64,000 nucleotides of DNA from Linnemannia schmuckeri (taxonomy: Eukaryota; Mortierellomycota; Mortierellomycetes; Mortierellales; Mortierellaceae), in contig JANATG010000001.1 in the NCBI GenBank assembly GCA_029449235.1, positions 1,364,001-1,428,000 of the forward strand, in the 5' to 3' direction. The notes under the pieces are model-generated. The model was not told where the DNA came from. It was given only the letters and a program-made list of their open reading frames with translations, and ran no database searches. Positions 35,178-45,847 of the stretch are shown piece after piece (the first letter of the stretch is position 1; each line of letters opens with the position of its first letter). The position numbers were made by a program, and so were the translations under genes.

Positions 35178-36962
35178 ATGCTTAAGAACTCTACCTGGAG
35201 TAAGTGTCTCTCAAACGCAACATCCCAGTCCCTCTGTTTCATCTTTCTATTTTTCACATCACCTTCTTTGTTACCCCTGGAAACTAGAGGAACTGAGCTG
35301 ACATTTAAGCTACATTTCTTTTTCTCACGACTTGCTTTCTCCGTAAACAGAGCTTGAGGAGACCAACTTGGCCGAGTTTGGCGGTAAGCTCGAGAAGGAG
35401 CACCGCAAGGAGGAGGGCGCGCTCGAGAAGGCCTGGGGAAAGGAGACCGGCGTCGGTTCCCAGACCGGTCTCTGGATCTGGCGCATTGAGCAGTTCCAGG
35501 TCGTCGCTATCCCCAAGAAAGACTATGGTCGCTTCTACAGCGGCGACAGCTACATTATCCTCAACGTAACGTCCTCTTTTTTTGCCTTACTCACACTATA
35601 CGTATTCGACATTTTTCCAGCACAGAAACACAGGAGGTCTGCTAATGCAACATGCTGGTTTTCTTTTCATAAACACAATAGTCGTACCAGAAGAAGGACT
35701 CGGACGTGATTCTTCACGATATTCACTTCTGGCTTGGAAAGGACACCAGCCAGGATGAGGCTGGAACTGCTGCCTACAAGACCGTCGAGTTGGATGACTG
35801 TACGTCGTCGTTGTCTGTTCACACGGTGCGTTGGCTACTTTATCAATTGACCAATTGAACTCGAAATAATAACCAATCTTATCTTCCATTGCCATTGTAG
35901 ACTTGGATGGCAAGCCCGTTCAGCACCGTGAGGTCGACGGATACGAGTCAAAGCTGTTGTTGTCGTACTTCAAGACCTTCTCGACTCAGAACGGAGGCGT
36001 CAAGTCTGGATTCCACCACTGGACCGAGCCCGAGTATCCCTCGCGCCTGTTGATGGTCAAGTCTGCCCCCGTCAATGGTGGTCACCGCTCGTCGGTTGTT
36101 GTCCGCGAGGTGCCCAAGTCAATGATCAACAGCGGCGATGTCTTTATTCTCGATACCGGCAAGGTCCTCTACCAGTGGAACGGAAAGAAGAGCTCTGGTG
36201 TTGAGAAGGTCAAAGCTGCCGAGTATGCCCACGGCATTGAGGCTGATCGTTCTGGAGACGTCAACGTCGAGACCTTTGGTAAAGGAAAAAACATTATCCT
36301 CTCAATTGGAACCAAAAGACCACAGAAAACTGTATTAAGAGGTGAAAAATGTTTGCTAATGTTGTTTTCTCATTTTCTTCCCGCGGGATGATATATAAAA
36401 ATAGATGAGGGTGAGCGTGATTGCAAGGTTTTCTGGGCTGCTCTTGGTGGCGAGGTTGAGGTTAAAGATGCTGAGGAGGTTGCTGCCGAGCCTGAGTATG
36501 TCAAGAAGCTGTACCGGTAAGCCTCCTTCTACTCCTCCCTGTCTTCCCACGCATGATTACCCCATCCATTACACAGCAAACACTCTAGTACTTGATGCAT
36601 GATGGGTTTCAATGAGCATTTTCGCTGTATTTTCAACATCTTGTTCTGACAAACGTTTTTCCTTTTTTTGTAAAAAAAACAGCCTGAGCAACGCCAGCGG
36701 AAAGCTCGTCTTCACAAAGGAGGGTTCGGGTCCCGAGGTCAACAACGAACTCTTGGACTCGAACGATGTCTTTATTCTGGATGTCCAACATGAGGTCTTT
36801 GTCTGGGTCGGAGCCAACGCCAACGCTGTTGAGCACAAGAACGGGCTCCACTATGCCCAGGAGTACCTTAAGGCCGAGGGTCTCCCTAGTCAGACTCCCA
36901 TCTCCAAGGTCTTAGAGGAGGGTGACCATACCATGTTCGACAATGCCTTGAACCGTTTCTAA
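35178..36962 (+). CDS. severin/fragmin-like actin-severing protein (three gelsolin repeats)
   Basis: Six exons (35178-35199, 35351-35565, 35682-35799, 35901-36278, 36405-36516, 36683-36962) give 374 residues, the length of severin, fragmin and CapG rather than the six-repeat gelsolins. Repeat 1 includes GLWIWRIEQFQVVAIPKKDY, GRFYSGDSYIIL, ILHDIHFWLGKDTSQDEAG and AYKTVELDD; repeat 2 includes RLLMVKSAPVNGG and INSGDVFILDTGKVLYQWNG; repeat 3 includes ELLDSNDVFILDVQHEVFVW and GLHYAQEYLK. These are the calcium-dependent F-actin severing and capping folds, acting in the cytoplasm. The first exon has only 22 nt (MLKNSTW), so the start depends on a 151-bp intron, but the frame and the typical linker before repeat 1 support it. 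Upstream is the divergent polyubiquitin gene. Confidence 0.93.
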
Positions 36963-37120
36963 GGATGCCATATTGCGAACCATGGCTGTACATATTATCA
37001 CCGTTAAATAAAAAAAAATATATGGGTAAACCTTTGGCGCCCTTAGTTCTTGCAAATTGAACCGAAATCGCGTGCTTTGAGCCGCTTCCTTCCGAATGTG
37101 AGTAAAAGACGAGGCTTTTG

Positions 37121-37147
37121 TTTTTTTTTTTTTTTTTTTTTTTTTTT
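37121..37147. repeat. T27 homopolymer in the promoter of the CoA-binding gene
   Basis: A run of 27 T lies 63 bp before the ATG at 37210, in the 247-bp gap between the gelsolin-like and CoA-binding genes. With so little space, it probably sits in the core promoter or the leader. The nucleosome-excluding role of such tracts is general knowledge, not shown here. Confidence 0.8.
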
Positions 37148-37209
37148 GCCTTGCATTTCCTCTTTCTCCTTCCTCCATCTCTCATTCCACAATCCTTTCT
37201 CATTCAACA

Positions 37210-37751
37210 ATGTCCGCCACCATCAACGAATTCTTCTCCTCGCCCACCCAAAAGTTTGCCGTCGTCGGAGCTTCTTCCAACCGCACAAAGTTCGGTAACA
37301 AGGTCCTGCGCTGGTAAGTGGAGGCCGAAGCAAGGAAGCATCGATCAAAAGCAATTGAATTGATACCTGGCGTGAAGGACCCAATTGTCCCTGACAATAC
37401 CCCCTCCTCCTTCCGCCTCTGACTCTGAAACAAAGGTACATCGACAACGGCTATACCGCAGTACCAGTAAACCCCAAAGAAAAGACAATCGAATCCCTGA
37501 CCTGTGTCCAAGACCTATCTTCCTTGCCCGGCCAGCCTTCAGACTACAATGTCTCGATCATTACTCCTCCAGCTGTGACAAAATCTGTTCTGGAGGCCGC
37601 TCACAAGAACGGCATCAAGCGTGTCTGGTTGCAGCCTGATGTCGAGTCTGCAGAGGCATTAGCCTATGCCAAGGAGGTCGGACTTTTGATCATTGCCGGT
37701 GGACCTTGTGTCTTAGTCCATGGTATCCCCAGTTCCCGTGCAAAGTTGTAA
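37210..37751 (+). CDS. CoA-binding domain protein (YccU-like, Rossmann fold)
   Basis: Two exons (37210-37313, 37436-37751) encode 139 residues, the usual size of single-domain CoA_binding_2 proteins. It opens with FAVVGASSNRTKFGNKVLRW, the glycine-rich first turn of the fold, and continues YIDNGYTAVPVNPKE, then VSIITPPAVTKSVLEAA and GIKRVWLQPDVES, ending GLLIIAGGPCVLV. These match the GxxVxPVNP, ITPP and (V/R)WLQP blocks of the family, which is related to the nucleotide-binding part of succinyl-CoA ligase. In bacteria the family is of poorly known function; no catalytic role is assigned. The start follows the conserved motif closely (16 residues upstream). It ends 57 bp from the 3' end of the opposing hydrolase gene. 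Confidence 0.88.
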
Positions 37752-37808
37752 TTACAAAGAATAAATAGGAAAAGGTATTTTCTATTACATTGTAGCGAAC
37801 AACAATCC

Positions 37809-39708
37809 TTAAAAGGTCGAGACATCAACCTCGTTGCTGACCAACTTCATAAGTTTGGTCAGGATACCGCTGTCGTCACGGAGACCAGAGTGCTTGTACT
37901 CGTTAGTGATCCAAAGCTTAATGCCCTGGATCAATTTGGCAGTGTTCTCGGAACACTCACGGTCGACAAACATATCATCATAGTATACAACAGCAGCGAC
38001 AGGGACAGTGTTCTTGGCCAGAACTTCAGGGTGATAGAGCTTGGGCCAGTTAGTGTGTTTGGCCAAAATCTCCGCACACTCCTTTAGAGGCTGAAGGTAC
38101 GCATAATCGTCTAACATCCAGTCGTGCATATGCTCGCCTGTTGTCACCGTCATCAAAAATGAAAAGAAAAAGTTAAGTTAGCCTGGCATTTGGTCACTGT
38201 ACAATATTCTAAAAGAGACAGTGGGAATAATTACCAGTAAAGTAAACAATCTTGCTCGAGTCGTCCTCAAGAGGTCCATACTCCTCGACAGAGTATTCAA
38301 AGACGCTCTTGAACTCTCCGTTGAGCAGCTTGGAGGCGGTCCAGTTGGAGGCAACATTGGGTCCGTCACAGTAGATGGCCTCGTGCAGGATAGCGTAGAT
38401 TGGGGGGATCAAATCCTGAGCAGTCTCAACTTCGTGCAAGAAGCTGCTTGAAAGAACCTCCTTGCCCTGAAGGGTGATAAACGCGCTGAGACAAAGCTGA
38501 TGAACAGCATCCATGCCGCCAGAGAGGCCGAATCTAAGGCCCAGTTGCTGGAACTTGCGCGGGGTGAGGATGCTTCCGTTGGACGTCTTCACTTCATTGG
38601 TGGCAAGGTACTTCATGATCTTCTTGACGCGCTTGATGTCCATGGGGAAGTGCTTGTAGTATTGCTCTGTGTGATTCATGACGCTCTTGTACGACTTGCG
38701 GTAGACAGTCTCCAAAGAGTCAACAACAGGCGGGATTCCTCCAGTAATGTACGCTGCCGTGATCGAGTCAGGGCTAGGTAATTGATGGTTGGAAATAATT
38801 AATTTGGAGCATTTGATGATGTATGCTCCGAGTTTTGATTCAGCCCTGGAGGTGTCCACTTACAACAAGGAAAGGTAGGTGGTGATGCAGAATCCACCAT
38901 AGCTCTGACCCAAAAGGCTCCACTTCTTCTCAGTGCTGTTAGCTATTGTTGTCAAATAGATAATAGCAAGTATTAGTTGGCCATCCTACAAACAAAACAA
39001 ACACAAATTAGAACATAGGTATCGTTGAATTACCGAGGAGAGTCTCTCTGATGAGCTCAGAGTCGCGAACAATGGAGTCTGCGCGGAACTGCATAAAGTA
39101 CTCGGCCTGCTCTTGAGGAGACTTGAACTGGGACAGGACTTGGACGGTCATGGCAGTCGAAAGACCAGTTCCACGCTGGTCCAGCAACAACACATTGAAC
39201 TTCTTGGCAGCATTCTTGACCCATCCTCTAAAACAACATTAATATTAAATGTTATTTCTTTCGAAGCAGCTTCAGGGATCTTTGTTTCAAATCATGCAGT
39301 TCTTTTCCCGCGGATGATAATGCGGTTCAATTGTGAGACAGCTTACGTGGTATAAGCAGGAGATCCAAATCCAGGACCGCCCTGGAAGTAAACGAGCCAG
39401 GGCAGCTTGTCAGCATCAGCCTGCTTGTCCACAGCGACAACCTAGATCATGGTCCACAAAAGCATTTTTCGTTAGATATGTTGCTCCTGAAAAAAACAGG
39501 CAATTGAAACCTCATTCAATCATTCTCTTGCTCCACAAATGTGAGATTTTACTCTGCGAGCAAAGACGACAATAGTCTCCTTTTTAGAGGTATCGGTGTG
39601 GTAGAGGGGGAGATCAAAGTAGTAATCCTGAGTCTTGAGGCCGTTGGCGACATAGGACTCGATAGGGCCGGGGCGGAGGTAACCTCCCTTGGAGACTTCT
39701 GTAGTCAT
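37809..39708 (-). CDS. proline iminopeptidase-like alpha/beta hydrolase (peptidase family S33)
   Basis: Six exons (39553-39708, 39347-39441, 39034-39227, 38864-38942, 38235-38773, 37809-38137) give 411 residues. FQGGPGFGSP is the HGGPG-type oxyanion motif, with His changed to Gln. NVLLLDQRGTGLS is the family DQRGxG block, and LLGQSYGGFC carries the nucleophile Ser in GxSxGG. After it comes FPDSITAAYITGGIPPV, the usual strand after the elbow. Late acidic and His residues (YYDDMFVD, TNEYKHSGL) are candidates for the rest of the triad. The family removes N-terminal proline from peptides or hydrolyses related amides. An in-frame upstream ATG at 39870 would add a 54-residue Arg/Ser/Leu-rich extension, so a mitochondrial form is possible. 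The ATG at 39708 gives the usual cytosolic length. Confidence 0.85.
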
Positions 39709-40285
39709 TTTTTTAAAAGTTAGTGATGAATAGTGGTGGATTGATGATCTCGAAAGCAAACTGGAGTTGGTGAAATGAAGTTTTTGTCTTGGAAGAGCCG
39801 GAAGGAAACGACAGGTTGGTAGGAGGTAAGGTCGATGAAAAAGAAGAGATGCAAAACGAACGGAGCTCATTTGAAAACGAAAAGTGTGGGAAAGAAGGCG
39901 ACAAAACAAGCGGCGCGGTGGGCCATCCAAACCGCAAGTGAAAGTGGAGGTTACCAAAAGAGGATAGGACTCGATAAGCTTAAGGGGTTCGTCGTTCTTG
40001 CTGCGAATTTTCAGCTGAATTCGCCCAGGGCCTGCAATTCAATACAGGACCCATAATAAAAAGTGATGTCATATTGACGATGTTCATAATTACCGTCATC
40101 ATCATCGAGTATGAATATGTTAAAAAGGAGCCAGGTGCCCACTTCATTTTCCATTCCTCTCTTCACATTCAATTCTTCCTTCCCCTCTCCACCCTCTCTT
40201 CTCTTTCCCTCTCCACCTTCTCTTCTCTTTCCCTCTCCACCCTCCCTTCCCTTCCCTTCAGCAAACACACAGCAAACACAAAGCC
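39709..40285. promoter_or_regulatory. divergent promoter between the S33 hydrolase and the BAG-like gene
   Basis: This stretch lies between two divergent starts. Its left 162 bp can be translated as an N-terminal extension of the hydrolase (to 39870). Its right part holds a 24-bp CT tandem repeat (40182-40256) ending 30 bp before the BAG-like ATG. A shared promoter is inferred from position. Confidence 0.5.
40182..40256. repeat. 24-bp CT tandem repeat, three copies
   Basis: Three near-identical copies of TCCCTCTCCACC followed by a TCTCTT block run head to tail on the + strand, immediately before the BAG-like gene start. They form its pyrimidine-rich leader or promoter. The copy-number change is likely polymorphic between strains, as for other minisatellites. 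Confidence 0.75.
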
Positions 40286-41521
40286 ATGCTTGAGATCAGC
40301 ACGCCGTCAAGGAGAACCGTCATCATCTCCATATCCGCTGTCATCGGTATTACTACAATCTCCTCACTGGCCTACCTCTACTACCGCGACAACTACTCCC
40401 ACGCCACCAGTAACCGCAAGTTCCGTACTCTCCAACGAAACCTCTACTCCCGCCTCCTCCAGATCGAAGACAAACTCGACGACCTCGTTGAGTCCGACCT
40501 CCGTTTGATCCAAGTCCGCACAAAGACCCTCCGCACCCACCGTATCTACCCAGCCGACGACGACGTCAAGCTTCCCTCTTTAGGCCTCATCAATGACCAG
40601 GACAAGGACGAGCTCGGGGCAGAGGTTGAAGAGACCAAGGAGGAATTGATCCGAGAACGTACCCAGGGCTTCGAGGACTCGGCCCGAGTTCGTCAAGGAT
40701 ACAAGCAGCTTGATTTATTAGTCGAGGCTCTTCACAAACAGTTGTTGAGACTCTTCGAACGAGCTGATGCAGTTGATTTGAGCGAATTGGCAGAGATTGG
40801 GGACGAGACGGGAGGGATCTCGAACCAGAATGAGTCCGAGATTTTGATCTTTGAGAAACTCCGGAAACGCCGTCGATCGACCTTGGCCAAGGTCCAGAGG
40901 GTCATTGCTCAATTGGACCGGATCCAGGCCAGCTACAAGAAGAGGTTGCATGAGATCAAGGATTTTGAGAAGCTGGAGCGCATTGGATTGGAACCGACTG
41001 ATCAAGTCCAGCCCACTGTCGAGAGTGAGATGATGAAGGAAGGAGTCACGTTTGCCGATGTCGCTGCTTTGAACGTTGAGGAACCTGAAATCTTGGCACC
41101 CACCGAGGACCTGGAGAAGATGAAGCAAGGGGTCAGCTTTGCCGATGTTGTCGCCGAGAACCTGCCGGAAGAGGAGACCGAGAAGCCAAAGGTCCAACCC
41201 AAGGCTGAGACTCCTGCATCCAAGCCCGCCAAAAAGATCACCGTTGTTGAAGAATCAAAGGACAAGGAAGCCGCTGCCTTGGCCCCAACGGAGGATTTAA
41301 AGTTGATGAAGGAGGGTGTCACTTTTGCTGATATCACCAAGGAGAATATCGAGGAACCCGAAGTCCTTGCTCCCACGGAGGACTTGGAGAAAATGAAGGA
41401 GGGCGTTACGTTTGCCGACATTGCCAAGGAAAATATCGAGGAACCGGAGGTCTTAGCCCCCACCGAGGATCTCAAGAAGATGAAGCAAGGCTTTACTTTT
41501 GCCGATGCCGTCACTGAGTAG
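40286..41521 (+). CDS. membrane-anchored BAG-domain-like protein with MKxGVTFAD tandem repeats
   Basis: One exon gives 411 residues. Residues about 11-31 (VIISISAVIGITTISSLAYL) form a single membrane anchor close to the N-terminus, followed by a helical region with heptad-like leucines. Residues about 140-215 (GYKQLDLLVEALHKQLLRLF, then LRKRRRSTLAKVQRVIAQLD) have the LVExLxxQLLxL...RxxR..LxxxQxxLxxLD layout of a BAG domain, which releases ADP from Hsp70. The C-terminal 160 residues hold five copies of a 29-residue unit with LAPTEDLxxMKxGVTFAD at its core. A BAG protein on an organelle or ER membrane, bringing Hsp70 to it, is inferred; S. pombe also has BAG proteins with one membrane segment. 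The BAG call rests on pattern only. It converges with the SET gene across 81 bp. Confidence 0.65.
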   Translation: MLEISTPSRRTVIISISAVIGITTISSLAYLYYRDNYSHATSNRKFRTLQRNLYSRLLQIEDKLDDLVESDLRLIQVRTKTLRTHRIYPADDDVKLPSLGLINDQDKDELGAEVEETKEELIRERTQGFEDSARVRQGYKQLDLLVEALHKQLLRLFERADAVDLSELAEIGDETGGISNQNESEILIFEKLRKRRRSTLAKVQRVIAQLDRIQASYKKRLHEIKDFEKLERIGLEPTDQVQPTVESEMMKEGVTFADVAALNVEEPEILAPTEDLEKMKQGVSFADVVAENLPEEETEKPKVQPKAETPASKPAKKITVVEESKDKEAAALAPTEDLKLMKEGVTFADITKENIEEPEVLAPTEDLEKMKEGVTFADIAKENIEEPEVLAPTEDLKKMKQGFTFADAVTE

Positions 41522-41602
41522 TAAATGCAATCATGTACATAGCGCACCCACAATTCTTTCCATAATATACGCATCGCAAGAAATATATTTTTACATTGTT
41601 TT

Positions 41603-43556
41603 TTAGCGTGTGTAGCGAGCTGGTTTGTAGATGTTGTTCCGTCTGGGTCGGTCGCCATGCTCCTCCCTCCTGACAGGCGATGTAGCTCTCGATCTCGAGC
41701 CAGCACGTCCCTTTTTGACATCTCCTCCTTCACTGCCCGATCCGTCCTGGCCTTGAGCCCAGAATCGATCGACTTCCTTGCCATAGAACACAAACAACTC
41801 CTCCCCAGCCTTGACATCCCTATTGGTTGTACAGATCACCTGGTTGACGACACTTCCCGTGATGAACGAAATGTTTCCGCTGGGGTCCTCGTTCATGAAG
41901 TGGAATGGGCAGTACAGCCGTCCATTGGGGTCACTGTAGGGCATTCCTTTCTCATCGGTCGCGTCCAAAACTGTTCGGCGATACATAATCGAGTAGTGGG
42001 AAGCTACGCCGACGCCATCTTTCAGAGAGTCAAACTCGTTCTCTGTCATCGGCACACCGAAATAGAATCCGAGAGGGGTACTGGCAGGCAGATCAATCTT
42101 GGCAAACAATCCATTTCCAGAGTTGGGAATGGTTGACACATCTACTCGAACCACATCCATTAGCGAGGTTGGTACAGAGCTCAGGTCCAGGTCCTCCAGG
42201 CGATACTCGTCCACCCTCTGACCCTCTGACTTTGACGAAGGTCCTCCAGACGATGTCGCTTTTGTTGCTGCTGCTGCTGTTGCTGACATTGGTGTAGATG
42301 GCGTTGTTTCTAAATCCTGACCAATGACCGAGGCAGGGGTTGAAGGGAGTGATGGCGTTGCCCTGAGCTCCAATTGCTCTAGCTTGTCCGCGACCTTTGA
42401 ATCTTGATCCTGATCCTGATCCTGATCTTCTCCTTGAACGGCGCTTCCCATTGTCGTATCCGATACAACAGTCGAGGCCAGCTCCGACTTGATCTTCTTG
42501 ACATTCCGAGAGTCCTCCATCGCGTCTTGATCCAGAGGTTTTGGGCTGCGCTTCCTTGATGCTGCAGATGTGGCGCCAGATGTGGCACCAACGGATGGGA
42601 TATCAACAGACACGAGCTTCTCAGCGTTAGGCTCTGTCGATGTAGACAGATCCGCCACTATAACCGTTTCTGTCGCGTTCTGTTCCTGTACCACCAAACG
42701 GGTTCTCTCCTGAAGTTCTAGGACATCAATGGGTACGGCACCTTCCTTGGGTACACCGAAACACAGGGGCCAATCGTGCTTGATTAGCTTCTCCATCCAG
42801 CTATCGTACTCTTTAACAGCAGTGTCAAAGTCTCCAGGTTGGTAGGCAAGCCGAAAATGTGTGCTCCTGCTCCCTTCTGGCTTGAAGGGGATAAAGTACT
42901 TGTCGCCGTTGTTTGTCAGACAAGCCGAAGCGGAATTCATTGGAGTCTAAAAAATGAGGGAAATTGAATCACATATCAGATATGTGTTGAAAAAAAAATA
43001 GCCCCACTGTGATTGTACTAGTAACATTTTTGTTTACCTTGCCGGTAAAGACTTTGGGGAGACCCTTTTCGGCACTGAACTTTCGGTCGAGCGCAACTGC
43101 TGCAGAGATCAGCTCTTGCCTTGCTGCGGTGCGATTGGGCATGGCCCTCAGTGCCAAGAACATCATGTATGGCTGCGTGTGCCACCGAGGTTTCACATTC
43201 GACCGTTTGGGGGCGGTGTGTCGCGTGTAAGCTGATCCATCCGTACCATTCGTTGCTGCAGCTGTTTTGACGTCGGCATGCTTGGAGCTTTCGCTTGTAG
43301 CTATTGTTGCTCCTGTTGCTGTTGCTGTTGCTTTTGTGGTGGTGGTGGTGGGAGTGGTGCTAGTAATGGTAGTGGTGTCAGCAGCTGCAGTAGTTATTGA
43401 GGATGTGGAAGCAGAAGAAGCAGTATGGATGGCGACAGCAGGGAGAGATGTCGGTGCAAGGACAGGGGCTGAGGGTGCCGAGAGTTGTGCTTCTCTTGCA
43501 GGAGACGATCTTGAAGAACGGCGGGTGGGTGGTGAGGGTGCAGTTGTTTGTGTCAT
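41603..43556 (-). CDS. SET-domain protein (putative lysine methyltransferase)
   Basis: Two exons (43038-43556, 41603-42946) join in phase 0 into 620 residues. The first 110 residues are Ser/Thr/Ala-rich. Residues about 130-250 form a conserved-looking module (WHTQPYMMFLALRAMPNRTA, ALDRKFSAEKGLPKVF, then GDKYFIPFKPEGS and FDTAVKEYDSWMEKL), possibly a helix-turn-helix-like domain. A low-complexity linker with a DQDQDQDQD run follows. The SET domain covers about residues 430-585: NSGNGLFAKIDLP (the GxG turn), FYFGVPMTENEF, then CPFHFMNEDPSGNISFI and AGEELFVFYGKE with the conserved tyrosine. The usual N-H in RFxNHxC is N-E here, as in several fungal SET proteins outside the classic histone families. 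Protein-lysine methylation is likely; the substrate is unknown. The tail is basic (SRSRATSP). Confidence 0.82.
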
Positions 43557-43893
43557 TAGAATGGATTATTGACCTTGCTTTTCAATGGCCAGGGTGATGT
43601 TGTGTATTAAAGAACCTCAAGAAAAACGTGACTGGCTTCTGCCACATTTGAGGGTGGAAAAACATGTACAATGTTTTTCTATGGGCGCTAGAAGCCAAGC
43701 AGGGTTTTTTACCTTTTATGCTCTTTTGTCTTCAGCGCCTTTTATTTCTATCCCCCCACTTCCCAGCCACTTCCTCTCACTCGCGACTCTGCCGCCTACT
43801 TCCTGCAACTTCCCCTCCTTCTCCTCTCTCTCTTTACTCTATATCAAGGAGCTCTCTCACATCGCATCCCCGCTCTCTCGTACTCCTCAGCTA
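43557..43893. promoter_or_regulatory. divergent promoter between SET and C2H2 genes
   Basis: This 337-bp gap lies between two start codons pointing apart. Its right half is CT-rich on the + strand up to the C2H2 ATG at 43894, a repeated leader style in this window. A shared promoter is inferred from position only. Confidence 0.5.
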
Positions 43894-45724
43894 ATGGCTT
43901 CGGGAAAGGTGTACAGCTGCATCTACACTGATTGTGACCGCAAGTTTACCGTTCTGTATGACTGGACAAGTCATATTCGAAGACATGCCGCGGAAAGGTA
44001 CATCTCTCTCTCCCTTTCTCTCTCTTTCTCTACTTTTACGCGCCTTTCTGGCAGCAAGGCAAAATAAAATAATAAAACTGCTGAAGCTTATTTTATTTTG
44101 TCGCGTCGAAAAAAGTCAAAAGAAAAATAAATAAGCTAATTCATAAAGCTGTGTGATCGCACTTGTCATGCGTAGGCCTTTGGAACAACAGACTTCCGCC
44201 GTGGTACCCAGCGCAGGATCGGGAGCAGGAACAGGAGCAGGTGGAGCAGGAGTCAAAGTTGAGCAAAGGACGACGGTGACATCTCCCTTAGTGGCAAGTC
44301 CAGGAACAGGAACACGAACGGGATCCACACCCACGACGGAAGCAGAGCGAGCTCTGCCAAAGTCAGGAACAAGCTCAGCCGCCATTACTACCGCACGCGA
44401 CATGACACGCGATAAGAAACTTGGTTATGGAGATGAGATAGAGTCAAAGCCATACTCTCGGTCTCAAGCTCGTTCAACAGCCAATACAATATCCTCGAGT
44501 CGGCCTTCCACGATTGTACCAATAGTCCGCACAACACCAAAAGAACCCGCCACACTTATGAACAACAGCAATATTATCAAGAGCTCTGCGGCACAGGAAA
44601 AGTTCTCTTCATCATCTTCCTCGACGCTCCGCGCAAGTACGCCCATCACACTATCATCGAAGGGATCGTCTGTTTTACCAACAGGAAGCTCTACTCGAGT
44701 CGGCTCCCCTCTACCACTTACGTCAAAGATCACTAAACTGACCCTGAACTACAAAGAACTATCAGCAGCGCCATCTTCGACATCTTCCGCTGTCTCTTGG
44801 TCAGCAGCGCAAACACCTTCGGCAGTCTCCAGCCCTCAGTCAGGATCGCAACGGGAAAAGTCCAGCATATCCTCGTCCAAACGAGGTCGGAGCCCTTCGC
44901 CCTCCCTCTCTGGGTCATCCAGTATTACGTCCATGAAAAGGCAAACCATCCATGGGTCGGAGGAAATGGATATCGACATCGATATCGACGTGGACGATGA
45001 TCAAGCTTCTACTACGTCATCAACGACAGCAACATCTTCCACGTTGCCCAACCCCTGCGAATGGGTGAAGCGACGGAAAAATTTCATAAAACCGTTCACT
45101 TTGGAGACGGCGCCATGTCGACTGGGCTTCGATACTGAAGCAGAGTTGTTTGCTCACTACGCGTGGCATATCGATCAGCTGGAGATCAATGAGGAGTGTC
45201 CCGTACCAACGTGCCGGATGAAAATCCTGTCAGATAACCACCTTAAGATGCACTACCAACAGATGCACCCGGATCTCCCCATTCCTGTTCGTGAGTCTTC
45301 AAGTTCGAGCACCACCTCCACTGCCAAATCTATAGGGCGAGCAGCAGCAGCAACGGCAAGGGCAGGACGAGCATTACAGCCGCCTTCAGAGTCACCAACC
45401 AATGCAGCACGAAGAACAACCACGCCAACACCTCCACCACCACCACAGCATAACGTCACACCTGCCCCTCCAACAACCACGAAATCACGGAACCAGTCCA
45501 AACTGCAGCAGACTAGGATCCTTTCAGAGGGAGGCAAGGCAAAGACGACCAACGGGACCATCCCGTCAACAACAACATCAGTCAACAACAACAAGACTAC
45601 CGCCAACCAGTTATACAATTCAACAAAGGGAAGGTTGATCACCGCCACTCGTTCGAACAACGATGACGATGAGGATAGTACTCCTCCGATGGCACTGGGC
45701 TTCTTTTTCAAGAAGCGATTATAA
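43894..45724 (+). CDS. C2H2 zinc-finger protein with long disordered middle
   Basis: Two exons (43894-43997, 44176-45724) give 550 residues. Near the N-terminus, CIYTDCDRKFTVLYDWTSH leads into a C-x4-C-x12-H-x3-H zinc finger that is complete before the intron. Near residues 395-435 is a second finger, CPVPTCRMKILSDNHLKMH then QQMH (C-x4-C-x12-H-x4-H), preceded by APCRLGFDTEAELFAHYAWH, a probable degenerate finger. The long middle (about 40-330) is Ser/Thr/Pro/Gly-rich with an acidic IDIDIDVDDD patch, and the tail is Thr/Pro/Gln-rich. Such layout suits a DNA- or RNA-binding regulator in the nucleus, which is inference; I do not recognise an orthologue. The ATG at 43894 is the first in a CT-rich leader and gives a complete finger. 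Confidence 0.75.
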
Positions 45725-45847
45725 AAACAAGAGTCCGCCATGCACATACACAGTCTTCTTTTCTTTTTCAGACTTTTTTTTTTTACTGGCGCAGGGAGTT
45801 CATGTATAACAGTAACAATAACACCACCAAAATAAAAAGGAATATCT

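Noticed and set aside
41002..41817. 271-residue minus-strand frame
   Set aside because: Most of it is opposite the repeat array of the BAG-like protein, and its own repeats are just the reverse complement of those units.
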